A DNA stretch of 64,000 nucleotides, taken from a virus. Made by a program: the position numbers and the translations under genes. Each line of letters starts with the position of its first letter. Positions within the stretch are counted from its first letter, which is position 1. Positions 16,404 through 26,054 of the stretch are shown here, one piece after another. The stretch covers positions 1-64,000 of IMG/VR virus record IMGVR_UViG_3300020156_000026; one strand, written 5' to 3'. The notes beneath the pieces are model-generated. The model worked only from the letters and a program-made list of their open reading frames with translations. It was not told the DNA's origin and made no database searches.

Positions 16404-17986
16404 TGGAAGGTTTTGAAAGTCAAAAAGTTATCAGTGTTGGTGGATTAAATTCAAACATCAACCATCTGCAACTTTCTGACAATGAACCCGGCTGTGCTGT
16501 AGAACTTCTTAATTTTGAACCTTCACTTCATGGTGGGTATCGAAGACTTACAGGATTTGCTAAGTTTCTTGCTAATGCCCCCGAAGTAGATCCCGTTGGA
16601 GCAGAAGGAAGAATACTTGCTGTTGCCTTCCTCGGCTCAGATGTAATCGCTGCTAGAAAACAGAAGTCTGGTGACACTTATGAATTTTATATGTCTTCCG
16701 GTACTGACTGGACTAAGCTAACAACTGGATTGACTCTTAATTCTTTAGGTGTTGATCGAATTCGATGGGCTGAGTTTAACTTTGACGGCACAGATAAAAT
16801 CATCTTTGTTGATGGAGTTAATCAGGCCGTAATCTTCGATGGGACAACTTGGACACAAGTAAAGTCTACGAATGATGGTTCCACTTATGCTTTGGCTGGT
16901 GGTGATCAGGTTATTGACAATCCAAAATATGTGGAAATCTTTAAGAACCACATCTTTCTTGCGAGTGATAACCTTGTCGTACACTCTGCTCCCTTGAGTG
17001 ATTACAATTGGACTGTTGCTGCTGGTGCAGGACAACTCCCTGCTGGATATGAAATCAATCAGATTAAGGCTTTCCGAGACAGTTTGATTGTCTTCGGTGT
17101 TAACAAGATTAAGAAGATTGACGTTTCTGGTGAGACTTTTATTCTTAATTCTGTTACGTCTGATATTGGGTGTATTGCCCCTGACTCAGTTGCTGAATTT
17201 AATAGTAACTTGATCTTCCTCTCTCAAGATGGCTTTAGGCCAGTTGAGGGAACTGAGAGAATCAATGACTTGGAGTTGAACTCACTATCTCGTCGTATTC
17301 AATCCGCACTGAATAACCTTTCTAGTACTATTAGTTTGTCTGATCTTTCTTCAGTCCTAATTAGAAGTAAATCTCAAGTAAGATTTTTCTTCAATAACCC
17401 CACTATCTCAGCCGAGGAAACCTATGGTATTCTTGTTGGACTAAGGGACTACCAAGGCAGTCTTCTGTGGGAATGGGCTCAGATGAAGGGTATTCAAGCT
17501 TCTTGTACTGCATCTAAGTATATAGGGGCAAGAGAAGTTATTCTTCATGGGGATTATGAAGGACGAGTTTATCAGCAAGAAGTTGGTTCCACCTTTGACG
17601 GGCACCCTGTTGACGCTGTGTATACGACACCTTTTCTTGATTTTCAAAATCCTGGTGTCCGTAAGACTATGAGTAAAATTAAGCTCTTTGTACGTCCTGA
17701 AGGTAATTTGAACCTCTTTTGTAGGTTGTCTTTTGACTGGATGGACCCTGAGAAACTTAATCCCGACGCTTATACTCTAGAGTCTACCCTTAGTTCTACG
17801 GTTAGTATCTACGGTACTGCAATTTGGGACTCTTCTGTTTACACAAGCGCATCAGTTCCTATTCTGATGTCTAATGTTCAAGGTTCTGGGTATTCAGTTC
17901 AAATATCTCTGTCCACCTCTGACACTAACGCCCCCTATACAATTCAAGGGGCACTATTTGAGTTTAATATGGAAGGAAGAAAATAA
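16400..17986 (+). CDS. tail nozzle / tubular protein B-like
   Basis: 528 aa, beta-rich, with repeated blade-like segments ([52 protein letters not shown]). Position after the adaptor and before the fibre matches T7 gp12 (~790 aa) or a shorter beta-propeller nozzle. Two ATGs at the start; the first overlaps the adaptor stop. Confidence 0.75.
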   Translation: MMEGFESQKVISVGGLNSNINHLQLSDNEPGCAVELLNFEPSLHGGYRRLTGFAKFLANAPEVDPVGAEGRILAVAFLGSDVIAARKQKSGDTYEFYMSSGTDWTKLTTGLTLNSLGVDRIRWAEFNFDGTDKIIFVDGVNQAVIFDGTTWTQVKSTNDGSTYALAGGDQVIDNPKYVEIFKNHIFLASDNLVVHSAPLSDYNWTVAAGAGQLPAGYEINQIKAFRDSLIVFGVNKIKKIDVSGETFILNSVTSDIGCIAPDSVAEFNSNLIFLSQDGFRPVEGTERINDLELNSLSRRIQSALNNLSSTISLSDLSSVLIRSKSQVRFFFNNPTISAEETYGILVGLRDYQGSLLWEWAQMKGIQASCTASKYIGAREVILHGDYEGRVYQQEVGSTFDGHPVDAVYTTPFLDFQNPGVRKTMSKIKLFVRPEGNLNLFCRLSFDWMDPEKLNPDAYTLESTLSSTVSIYGTAIWDSSVYTSASVPILMSNVQGSGYSVQISLSTSDTNAPYTIQGALFEFNMEGRK

Positions 17987-19260
17987 TGGGTACTGGTTAT
18001 ACTAGACAGAGTGCTGCTAATATGATTAGCGGTAACACTATTCTCGCTGCTGACCATAATGCCGAACTCAATCAAGTACAAGCCGCATTCAATGGAACTA
18101 CTGGTCATAACCATGATGGTACTACTGGGAATGGAGCTAAGATTAGTCTTACTGGTTCTGTAGTTGACACACTTCCTATTGAAAGTGGTGGTACGGGAGC
18201 TATTACTGCATCCGCTGCTAGAACTAATCTAGGACTTGCAATTGGTTCTAATGTTCAAGCCTACGATGCAGGACTCCAATCTATCGCAGGATTGACCACT
18301 GCTGCTGACCGAATGATTTATACTACAGCAGCCGACGCTTATGCTACTACTGCACTTACCCCTTTTGGTCGTACCATTCTGGATGATTTGGATGCAGCAG
18401 CAGTAAGAACTACTCTTGGCCTTGGCTCTATAGCTACTCTGAATTCTATTAATGATGCTAATTGGTCTGGTACAGATCTTGCTGTTGCCAATGGTGGTAC
18501 AGGTGCCTCTGATGCTACAACGGCTAGAACCAATCTAGGCCTTGGCAATGTAGATAATACTTCTGATTTGAATAAACCTGTTTCTACTGATCAACAGGAA
18601 GCTATCAATACGGCACAAACTATGGCAATAACTATCGCAGCCCCTCCGGGAGCTGTTATGACTTTTGCAACTGCCTCTATCCCATCTGGATGGTTGGCAT
18701 GTAATGGTGCTGCTGTGTCGAGAACCACTTATGCAGCATTGTATACTGCCCTAGGTGGTGCAGCAAGTCCATTCGGACAAGGTAATGGGACATCAACTTT
18801 TAACGTTCCTGATCTTGAAGATGAATTTGTTCGTGGTGCAAGTGGCACTCGTGCGGTAGGTTCTGTTCAAACAGACGATATTAAATCGCATACACATACA
18901 GCGACTTCAAGTAGTGACAGTCATACCCATACTGGTACAACTTCTTCTGATAGTCATAGTCATACAGGTACGACAGCATCTTCTGGTTCTCATACTCATA
19001 CAGTATCAGGTCAGCGAGGTGGAGGTTGGAATAGCGGAGGAACTCTAGCTTTTGGTGCTTGGGATACTCCTACAGCCGACTCTGCCGCTACGTCATCTTC
19101 TGGCGCTCACACTCATACATTTACCACTTCTACTGACACCCATAGCCATACATTTACTACTTCCAGTGATAGTCATAATCATACAATCACTGTTAATAGT
19201 ACTGGTGGCACTGAAACCAGACCACGTAACATCGCACTTCGTTATTGCATCAAATACTAA
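17986..19260 (+). CDS. tail fibre with collar domain and HxH tip repeats
   Basis: 424 aa. N-terminal region has fibre-shaft repeats ([38 protein letters not shown]). Residues ~220-300 resemble the phage tail collar domain ([31 protein letters not shown]). The distal ~120 residues carry about six HTHT/HSHT-type clusters, like the iron-binding HxH motifs of long tail fibre tips. Likely receptor binding. Confidence 0.85.
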   Translation: MGTGYTRQSAANMISGNTILAADHNAELNQVQAAFNGTTGHNHDGTTGNGAKISLTGSVVDTLPIESGGTGAITASAARTNLGLAIGSNVQAYDAGLQSIAGLTTAADRMIYTTAADAYATTALTPFGRTILDDLDAAAVRTTLGLGSIATLNSINDANWSGTDLAVANGGTGASDATTARTNLGLGNVDNTSDLNKPVSTDQQEAINTAQTMAITIAAPPGAVMTFATASIPSGWLACNGAAVSRTTYAALYTALGGAASPFGQGNGTSTFNVPDLEDEFVRGASGTRAVGSVQTDDIKSHTHTATSSSDSHTHTGTTSSDSHSHTGTTASSGSHTHTVSGQRGGGWNSGGTLAFGAWDTPTADSAATSSSGAHTHTFTTSTDTHSHTFTTSSDSHNHTITVNSTGGTETRPRNIALRYCIKY

Positions 19261-19269
19261 GAGGTATAA

Positions 19270-20145
19270 ATGGCAGATTACACTAGACAATCTACGATTA
19301 ATCCTGGTGATCCAGTATTTGCCAGTACCTTCAATAATGAATTTGATGCTATTGTAAACGCTGTAGCAACTAAAGTTGACGAAACTGATATCGGTGTCAC
19401 TGTACAACCCTTTGATGCCGATATAGCTAAAACTGATGTTGCACAGACTTGGACTGAAACCCAAACTTTCAAAAGTGCAGTCTATGTTGATGGTTCAACT
19501 ACAGCATCTACATCTTTTTATAACGGTGGTGTACGAAAGGGTTATACTGGAAAAGGATCGTCTGGAAATGAAGATATTTACCTTGGGGCTGATATTGGTG
19601 GTATTCGTCTCGTACCCGCCGCTGGTAATAACATAACTTTATCTAATAGTCCAAGATTAATTGGGCTCGGTAATGGTACAGCTTCCACAGATGCAGTTAA
19701 TAAGGGTCAGTTAGACTTAAAGCTTGATGCTTCTATATATGAAGTAGGGGTTTTTACTCCAACAATTGATCCAACATCAACGTCCTCTTTTGTACCAACC
19801 TATTCAGCCCAAGCTGGACGATATACTAAAATCGGTCGAATTGTCCATGTTGATGTCTATATTGTAATGGCATCTTTTACAGGTTCGTTTGGTCAAGTTA
19901 GAATTGGAGGACTACCTTTCGGTCGAAATGGCGATACAGTTAGTCGAGCAACAATGAGTTTTGCTTTTTGGGGTGGTTTAGATTTGGGTGCAGGGTATAC
20001 TCATCTTGTTGGTTTTATGCAGGATACTGGCAATACAGTACGTCTTACTAAACACGGCCAAACTTCTGGTTCTGGTGCTGTCAATAGTGCAAACATTACT
20101 GGTGGACTAACCTTATATGGTTCATTGACATATGAGGTAGGATAA
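19270..20145 (+). CDS. second tail fibre-like protein
   Basis: 291 aa. Begins MADYTRQSTINPGDPVFAST, paralleling the start of the preceding fibre ([20 protein letters not shown]), so the two share a virion-attachment end. The C-terminal half is beta-rich with no collar domain. Possibly an alternative receptor-binding fibre. Confidence 0.7.
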   Translation: MADYTRQSTINPGDPVFASTFNNEFDAIVNAVATKVDETDIGVTVQPFDADIAKTDVAQTWTETQTFKSAVYVDGSTTASTSFYNGGVRKGYTGKGSSGNEDIYLGADIGGIRLVPAAGNNITLSNSPRLIGLGNGTASTDAVNKGQLDLKLDASIYEVGVFTPTIDPTSTSSFVPTYSAQAGRYTKIGRIVHVDVYIVMASFTGSFGQVRIGGLPFGRNGDTVSRATMSFAFWGGLDLGAGYTHLVGFMQDTGNTVRLTKHGQTSGSGAVNSANITGGLTLYGSLTYEVG

Positions 20146-20624
20146 TGTTAGATACGTATATGTTTGATAATCAAGGTTGTCTACAACTTCGTTATATTGA
20201 TGATGGAGTATATCGTAGAGAACTTCGTAAACCGGGTGATAGTATTTCAGATCTTCCAGTTGAAGTTCAAAATGAAGTAAACCTACTTTGGACTCCAGAA
20301 TATATAGAAAATTGGCAAACGGAAAATACTCCAGAACCTGTTCCAGAGCCTACTCTTCCACCTGTTACTTTAAAAGAAGTTGCAGGAGTTCAACTGATTG
20401 TTGATCAAGACGCTTGGGATGTGACTGGTGTGGAAAGATCAAAAGGTATCTCAGGGGCAATGCTCATTGATACAGATCTTGTATGGATTTTCTTTACTAC
20501 ACCCCAACCTGATGATCTTTACGAAGTTGTACCATCCGTTGGCGTAACGAAATACCCCGAATTTCTGGAGGTATCGCGCCCTAACCTTACAGAAATTAAA
20601 CTCATAGTACAGAGGGTGCAATAA
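20145..20624 (+). CDS. fibre-associated protein, 159 aa
   Basis: Two globular parts joined by a Pro/Glu linker (PEPVPEPTLPP, residues ~65-75). Its position right after two fibre genes suggests a fibre assembly factor or attached tip protein. No specific family recognised. Confidence 0.6.
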   Translation: MLDTYMFDNQGCLQLRYIDDGVYRRELRKPGDSISDLPVEVQNEVNLLWTPEYIENWQTENTPEPVPEPTLPPVTLKEVAGVQLIVDQDAWDVTGVERSKGISGAMLIDTDLVWIFFTTPQPDDLYEVVPSVGVTKYPEFLEVSRPNLTEIKLIVQRVQ

Positions 20625-20640
20625 CATGGGAGAACAAATA

Positions 20641-20910
20641 ATGAAAGTTGTTTATGAACGTGTCTATGCTGGTCAGCTTCGTCTGATTACTGCAACGACT
20701 CCCGCAGGTGATCAAGGGGTTTATGTTAAATCTCTTGTTGGTGCCGGTAATCGTTTCTGGGCATGGCCACTCATCCCACCGGGTAAGGTAATTGGTGCTG
20801 ATTTCAATGATGCTCCAATTTGCTCTGATGATCCCGCTGTGAATAATGTTCTGATTGACTCTATTACGGTTGATCCAGAAGACGTACTTACGATTCAGCC
20901 TGTAGTATAA
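20641..20910 (+). CDS. small tail-region protein, 89 aa
   Basis: Begins MKVVYERVYAGQL; the ATG at 20641 is preferred because GGGAG lies nine bases upstream, though an in-frame ATG at 20626 is possible. Predicted small beta domain. Located between fibre accessory and lysin genes. Confidence 0.6.
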   Translation: MKVVYERVYAGQLRLITATTPAGDQGVYVKSLVGAGNRFWAWPLIPPGKVIGADFNDAPICSDDPAVNNVLIDSITVDPEDVLTIQPVV

Positions 20911-20925
20911 TAATAGGAGAAGGCC

Positions 20926-21558
20926 ATGAATTTAAATCTTGGTGACACTAAACTAATCATTGAGGAAGCTAAAAAGCATGGCCTCTCTCTCCACGAATTG
21001 GCCTACGTACTGGCTACTGCATATCATGAGACTGCTCACACAATGAAGCCTGTCCGCGAGTATGGTGGAGAAAAATATCTCAAATCTAAGAAGTACTATC
21101 CCTATGTAGGTATGGGCTATGTTCAGCTTACTTGGAAAACGAATTATGAAAAAGCATCTAAGAAGTTCGGAGTAGATTTTGTAGCTCACCCGAAGCTCCT
21201 TCTTGAGCCTAAGTACGCTGCCCCAATTCTTGTTGTTGGGATGAAAGAAGGTTGGTTTACTGGTAAGTCTCTTAAAAGTTACATTGATGACCTCGATGAG
21301 CCAGATAAAGAAGATCTTCGTGAATTTGCTAATGCTCGTCGTATTATCAACGGTACTGATAAGCAAGTAGAAATTGGATATCTCGCCCTTGAGTATGAGA
21401 AGCTTCTCAAGGATGCTGCATATGGCATTCCAGTGCCCGTAGAGACGCCTACAGAGCCCGTACAGGAAGTTCCTAAGGTTGAAGCCCCTGTGGTAGTGGA
21501 AAAGAAAGAAACGCTTCTAGACTTCGTTATTAAGCTTTTAAAGGTGGTGTTTAAATGA
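20926..21558 (+). CDS. endolysin, GH19 chitinase-like fold
   Basis: 210 aa. AYVLATAYHETAHTMKPV carries the catalytic Glu of lysozyme-like GH19 endolysins, and YPYVGMGYVQLTWKTNYEKA is their substrate-cleft signature. After ~165 residues comes a Pro/Val/Glu linker and an amphipathic C-terminal segment (LLDFVIKLLKVVF) that could associate with membrane. Followed by the putative holin with overlap. Confidence 0.88.
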   Translation: MNLNLGDTKLIIEEAKKHGLSLHELAYVLATAYHETAHTMKPVREYGGEKYLKSKKYYPYVGMGYVQLTWKTNYEKASKKFGVDFVAHPKLLLEPKYAAPILVVGMKEGWFTGKSLKSYIDDLDEPDKEDLREFANARRIINGTDKQVEIGYLALEYEKLLKDAAYGIPVPVETPTEPVQEVPKVEAPVVVEKKETLLDFVIKLLKVVFK

Positions 21559-21935
21559 GTTTTCTAATTTCAATCGGTAAGTGGATCGGGAGTTTCCTTA
21601 TTGGAGGTTCCCTTGATAAAATTCTTGACACCATTGAACACAAGATGGACGATGAAACAAAGAAGGAAGAAATCAAGGCTGAAGTAACTAAGAAGTGGAT
21701 TGATGCTCAGTCTCAGCTTCTAGTTGGTCGCACTTGGTGGTTCCAGCTTTTCTTTGTACTCCCACTTGGGTTCCATTGGGCATGTCTCAATTTTGTAAGT
21801 GCCCTTCCTCAATACGGATGGGTAGTACACCCACTTCCCGCCCCATTTGATAGTTGGGCAGGTCATATCGTAGCCGCTCTCTTTATTGTTGATGGTGGTA
21901 AGGCGCTTATGAATAAGTTTCTTGGGAGTAAGTAA
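21555..21935 (+). CDS. putative holin / membrane protein next to endolysin
   Basis: 126 aa. N-terminal amphipathic segment, acidic/basic helix (residues ~25-55), then hydrophobic segments WWFQLFFVLPLGFHWACLNF and HIVAALFIVDGGKAL. Overlaps the endolysin stop, so is translated with it. Position and topology fit a holin; function inferred. Confidence 0.65.
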   Translation: MSFLISIGKWIGSFLIGGSLDKILDTIEHKMDDETKKEEIKAEVTKKWIDAQSQLLVGRTWWFQLFFVLPLGFHWACLNFVSALPQYGWVVHPLPAPFDSWAGHIVAALFIVDGGKALMNKFLGSK

Positions 21936-23497
21936 TGGCTGAGATTACAGAGGCAAATTTTGATTATGCGGGTTATAATGCCAAGCATGGGATTGTCAAT
22001 AAACTAAATGATCCAAAAGATAAAACTAAAATTTGGGCTCATTATCAAAATGCTCAGCAACTTGAAAAAGGCGCTGAATACACCCCTGGTGGGGAAATAA
22101 CCCCTCAGAATGTGACTGACTATGGTGGACAGACTGTTCAGAACACTGGTAATAATATTATCAATGCTCAGAATGGCACTTCTGTTGCTGCTGGTATTAA
22201 TAACGCTGCTAATACTGGTACTGCTGCTCAGGTAAATGCCAATGATCCTAAGTATACTATGGGTACAACTCCTACTGTTGATGCACAACAGGTAACTGGT
22301 GTTACTAATCCCGGTACTGCTGGATACGAAGTAGATAAGACTGAAGGTAAGGTTGCTGATAACACTATGGATGCTGCTCAAGGGCAGGTATCTCAAGGTG
22401 CACAGCTAACAGATGATGAAATTGCTCAGCATGATCTTAATGCTATTGCGTCTGGTAAGAATGCCGATGGTACTGATAACGTACTAGGTCAGGCTCTTAA
22501 CAAACATGCATCCCTTAATCTTGATGACGTAGACCCTCGTGCTACCGTCAAAGGACAAGTAGAACAGCTTCAGAAGGACTTTGTAGACCCTGTTACAGGT
22601 GAACCTAAAATCCCTCTGTATGCTCAAGGTGCCGCTCGTAATGTAGCCAAGATTGCTGCCTTCTCAGGTATGACAGGAACTGCTGCAACTGCTGCCATGG
22701 CTCAGGCTATGATGGAGTCCAGCATTACAATGGCAACTGAAGACGCTAAGTTCTTCCAGACTGTCACCTTGACTAACTTGAGTAATGAACAGCAGTCTAT
22801 TATCAATACTGCAAACGTCTTGTCTAAGATGGCAGAACAGAATGTTGATAACCGTATGGCTGCCGCTATTCAGAACTCTAAAGCATTCATGGATATGGAT
22901 CTTGCCAACCTGAACAATGAGCAACAGGCTCGTGTGATTAACAATCAGGCTCGTATTCAGTCTATCCTTGAAGACTCCAAGGCAGAGAACACCAAACGAA
23001 TGTTTGAAGCTGAGAGTGAAAACGAAATGAATAAGTTCTACGATCAGTTGAACACTCAAATCAAGCAATTCAACTCTACTCAGACTTTGGATGCTGACAA
23101 ATTCAATGCCTCTATGGAAGACTCTCGTGAGAAGTTCTACAAAGAGATGCAGTACAATATCGATATTTCTAATGCTAAGTGGCGTCAGGAAGTCCAGTTG
23201 CAAGACGATCAACAGAAGTTTGAAGCTGTAACTCAGGACGTTAAGAACGCAGTGGATCTTACTGCACAGCAGCTTAATCAGCTTTGGGATCGTTCTGATG
23301 CCCTTCTGGATTATATCTGGAAGTCTGGTGAAAATCAGAAGGATCGTGATGCCCAAATGGCAATCGCTAAGTTCCAAGCTAAGGCTGGACAAAAGGGTCA
23401 GACTGCTGCTGCTATTGGTTCTATTGTCGGTAACTTTGTCGGTTCAGAGGCTGGTTCAGATATGATTAGTGGTGCACTAGGTAAGATGTTCAGTTAA
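21935..23497 (+). CDS. internal virion / ejection-type protein, 520 aa
   Basis: Asn/Gln/Ala-rich, with a disordered N-terminal third and long helices from ~residue 190 (AAMAQAMMESSITMATEDAK onward). Gly-rich hydrophobic C-terminus (AAIGSIVGNFVGSEAG). Position at the start of the large-protein block matches podovirus internal core proteins released into the cell during DNA entry. Confidence 0.65.
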   Translation: MAEITEANFDYAGYNAKHGIVNKLNDPKDKTKIWAHYQNAQQLEKGAEYTPGGEITPQNVTDYGGQTVQNTGNNIINAQNGTSVAAGINNAANTGTAAQVNANDPKYTMGTTPTVDAQQVTGVTNPGTAGYEVDKTEGKVADNTMDAAQGQVSQGAQLTDDEIAQHDLNAIASGKNADGTDNVLGQALNKHASLNLDDVDPRATVKGQVEQLQKDFVDPVTGEPKIPLYAQGAARNVAKIAAFSGMTGTAATAAMAQAMMESSITMATEDAKFFQTVTLTNLSNEQQSIINTANVLSKMAEQNVDNRMAAAIQNSKAFMDMDLANLNNEQQARVINNQARIQSILEDSKAENTKRMFEAESENEMNKFYDQLNTQIKQFNSTQTLDADKFNASMEDSREKFYKEMQYNIDISNAKWRQEVQLQDDQQKFEAVTQDVKNAVDLTAQQLNQLWDRSDALLDYIWKSGENQKDRDAQMAIAKFQAKAGQKGQTAAAIGSIVGNFVGSEAGSDMISGALGKMFS

Positions 23498-23508
23498 CGG
23501 AGTATAAT

Positions 23509-23739
23509 ATGGCTAGATCAATTACATTTGAAGATGCTGTTCGTCGAGCAGTTAAATCTTACTATGATGGTGCTACTTTCGATAGTTATGAAAAAGTAAA
23601 TAAAAAGCCTAGTAAGTACAACCTTGACATGTTTGATGAAGTTCAAAGCTCATTCAAAAAGCGTGGTAAGAAAAAGAAGAAAGAGACTTTGGAAGACCTT
23701 GAAGAGGTAGTTCAGACGGAGGAAGATGACAATGGCTAA
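23509..23739 (+). CDS. small charged protein in internal-virion block
   Basis: 76 aa with a basic cluster KKRGKKKKKE followed by an acidic tail. Its 3' end overlaps the next gene start. No domain recognised. Confidence 0.65.
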   Translation: MARSITFEDAVRRAVKSYYDGATFDSYEKVNKKPSKYNLDMFDEVQSSFKKRGKKKKKETLEDLEEVVQTEEDDNG

Positions 23740-24265
23740 AGAACTACCTGTTCCTATTCCGGGTGAAAATTTCACGTCAGATGTAAAGAGCTATCCGTGG
23801 CATAGGCCTCCGGAATTTACTGATATTGATGATGCTCTAGACTACATTGCTAGAAAAATTACTGACTTTCAGGTGGCTAACACCTTCCTCACTCTTGCTG
23901 AGATTGGTGTTCCACTCTGGAAGATTGCTGACTTTATTGTCACTGCTGGTATTGGTGAGGGTAAATGGACACCTGATTTTGCTCTTCTACTTGCAGGACC
24001 AATCACTAAGATGATTGAGACTATGTGTATTGCATTCGATGTTGAGTATGATCTTGACCTTGATGAAGACGAAAAAGTGTTTACTGGTACTTTCTTCAAG
24101 GGAGCAACTGAACTTAAGGCTCATAAAGCTGAAGGTGCTTACAAGATTGTTAAGGAAGAACTACCTGAAATCAAAAATGCTGCTGCTAATCAGGAGAACC
24201 CTGAAGGTGGTGAAGCTGCACCTGAAGAGAAAACAGGTGGGTTTATGTCAATGATGGGAGCTTAA
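23732..24265 (+). CDS. internal-virion-region protein, ~177 aa
   Basis: Begins MAKELPVPIPGENF; start at 23732 has GGAGG nine bases upstream. Contains a moderately hydrophobic helical centre (LTLAEIGVPLWKIADFIV, FALLLAGPITKMIETM) and a disordered Glu/Ala/Gly tail. Possibly a virion core or ejection protein. Confidence 0.6.
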   Translation: MAKELPVPIPGENFTSDVKSYPWHRPPEFTDIDDALDYIARKITDFQVANTFLTLAEIGVPLWKIADFIVTAGIGEGKWTPDFALLLAGPITKMIETMCIAFDVEYDLDLDEDEKVFTGTFFKGATELKAHKAEGAYKIVKEELPEIKNAAANQENPEGGEAAPEEKTGGFMSMMGA

Positions 24266-24269
24266 TCTT

Positions 24270-26051
24270 ATGGCTAATTTTATGACGGGGTTTGCAGAGG
24301 GCTATATTAATGCCGCAGATAAGCGTCGTGAACGTGAGGCTGACAAAGAAAACCTACAGTTTAAGTATCGTATGGATGCTCTCACAGAAAAGCGTACCCT
24401 CCGAGAGCAGCAGAAGCTTCAAGAAGTAGAATGGACCAAACAGGCTAAGATTGCTGCTGAACGTATCGGTGACCCTTCTTTTGCTACTGAAGCCTACAAG
24501 CAATTTGCTGCTGGACGTACTGTAGAGCAAGTCTTTACTGATATTGACTCTGGTAGCTACTCTCGTGATCCTAATTATCAGCGACCCGCTACGACTGTTA
24601 AGTTCGAAACTCCTAAGGGTGTAGCACCTGAAGAGCAGGGTGATACTAGTTATCGTGATCCTGCTGTATCTGCTCAGCCTAGTGAACCTGAAGGTCTTAT
24701 GGCTCGTGGTAAGCGTATCAATCAGGAACGGATGGATAGTCGTATTGATGAACGTATCCGTGATGTTGATCCTACACTTCTGGATGATGAGGTAGAGACT
24801 GCACAAGTAGATACTACTGGTGAACCTACTGGATGGGTCTATAAGAATAAGAATGAAGTTGAACTCCCACCGGAAGGTGACGTTCGTCTACGTCTTGCTA
24901 AGGCTCAACAGACTGGTGATAAGTCTGGTCAGAAGGAGGCTGAACTTCAGTTGTCCATCTGGAATACTATTCATGCTGAAGAGACTAAGCGCACGAAGGA
25001 TGCAGAAGGTAAAAATACTGGATACTTCTTCCGTGTCGGTTCTAATAACCGTGTTGGCACAATGTTCCTTGGTGAAGTTCAGGAAACTGATGAAGGTAAT
25101 GTAGTCTTTGACGTATCTAATCCCACACAGGAAAAGGTTGTCACTGAAGACTTTATCGCTGTTTCTGAAGATGGCCTTAAGGAATATCAGCAGGTGGCTA
25201 AGGACTTTGGTACTGCTGCAAAGGATTACAACGTTGCTAAGGATGAGTTCAAGGGTGCCCTGTCCGTTTCTGCGGATATTGTAAGCATCTTGGAGCGTAA
25301 CCCTGAAGTTACTACTCTTGCTGGTCAGGGTGCTAAGTACCTCAATCAGCTTGAAGATGAAGTCAAGGGTATTGCTAATGTTCTTGATCAACAGGGTAAT
25401 GAGATCGAACAGCAGATCGGAACTGGTAATACTGAAGGTCTTCAGGCTAAGATTTACGAGTATGAAAAGCAGGCTCAAAACCTCTTGTCTACTCCGAACA
25501 AATCACTTGCTCAGGACGTAGTTGAATATGAAACCCTTCGTAAGTTGGCTGCATTTAAGTATGCTGCTGCTAATGGTGTATCCGGACAGGGTATGTCTGA
25601 TCGTGACTTCCGTGAGTTCTATGAAGCAACTGGTGGTTCTAAGAATAAGGAAGCTGTTATCAAGGCTCTTCAGAATAACGCTGCCTCTGTCTTTGCTGTA
25701 CTTGATAGTGCACGTATGACACTTGACAAGAACCAACAGGTTCGGGTATTCGAAGATACTTATCTCCAAGGTAAGTCCAGTGGCCTTCGTCCAGGATTTA
25801 TCGGTGATGATCTTGCCCCTCGCATGAGGCCCTTCTTTGAACAGGCTTATGCACAATATAAGCAAGGTTTGAGTAGGAATTCTTCTGTTGCCTCTGGTGG
25901 TGCTGAACAGACTACCAAACCTGCTGCACAAGAACAACCACAATCTAGTTACGAAGCTGGTAAGTCTTATACATTCCGTACTAAGGATGGTAAAACTGTC
26001 ACCAAAACCTTTAAGGGTGGTAACTATAAAGATCCAAATAGCTGGGAGTAA
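24270..26051 (+). CDS. internal virion / ejection-type protein, 593 aa
   Basis: Highly charged and helical, with coiled-coil-like N-terminus (INAADKRREREADKENLQF) and a long helical segment around residues 300-420. C-terminal small domain YTFRTKDGKTVTKTF. It sits directly upstream of the 1227-aa protein. No enzymatic motif seen. Confidence 0.65.
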   Translation: MANFMTGFAEGYINAADKRREREADKENLQFKYRMDALTEKRTLREQQKLQEVEWTKQAKIAAERIGDPSFATEAYKQFAAGRTVEQVFTDIDSGSYSRDPNYQRPATTVKFETPKGVAPEEQGDTSYRDPAVSAQPSEPEGLMARGKRINQERMDSRIDERIRDVDPTLLDDEVETAQVDTTGEPTGWVYKNKNEVELPPEGDVRLRLAKAQQTGDKSGQKEAELQLSIWNTIHAEETKRTKDAEGKNTGYFFRVGSNNRVGTMFLGEVQETDEGNVVFDVSNPTQEKVVTEDFIAVSEDGLKEYQQVAKDFGTAAKDYNVAKDEFKGALSVSADIVSILERNPEVTTLAGQGAKYLNQLEDEVKGIANVLDQQGNEIEQQIGTGNTEGLQAKIYEYEKQAQNLLSTPNKSLAQDVVEYETLRKLAAFKYAAANGVSGQGMSDRDFREFYEATGGSKNKEAVIKALQNNAASVFAVLDSARMTLDKNQQVRVFEDTYLQGKSSGLRPGFIGDDLAPRMRPFFEQAYAQYKQGLSRNSSVASGGAEQTTKPAAQEQPQSSYEAGKSYTFRTKDGKTVTKTFKGGNYKDPNSWE

Positions 26052-26054
26052 CAA

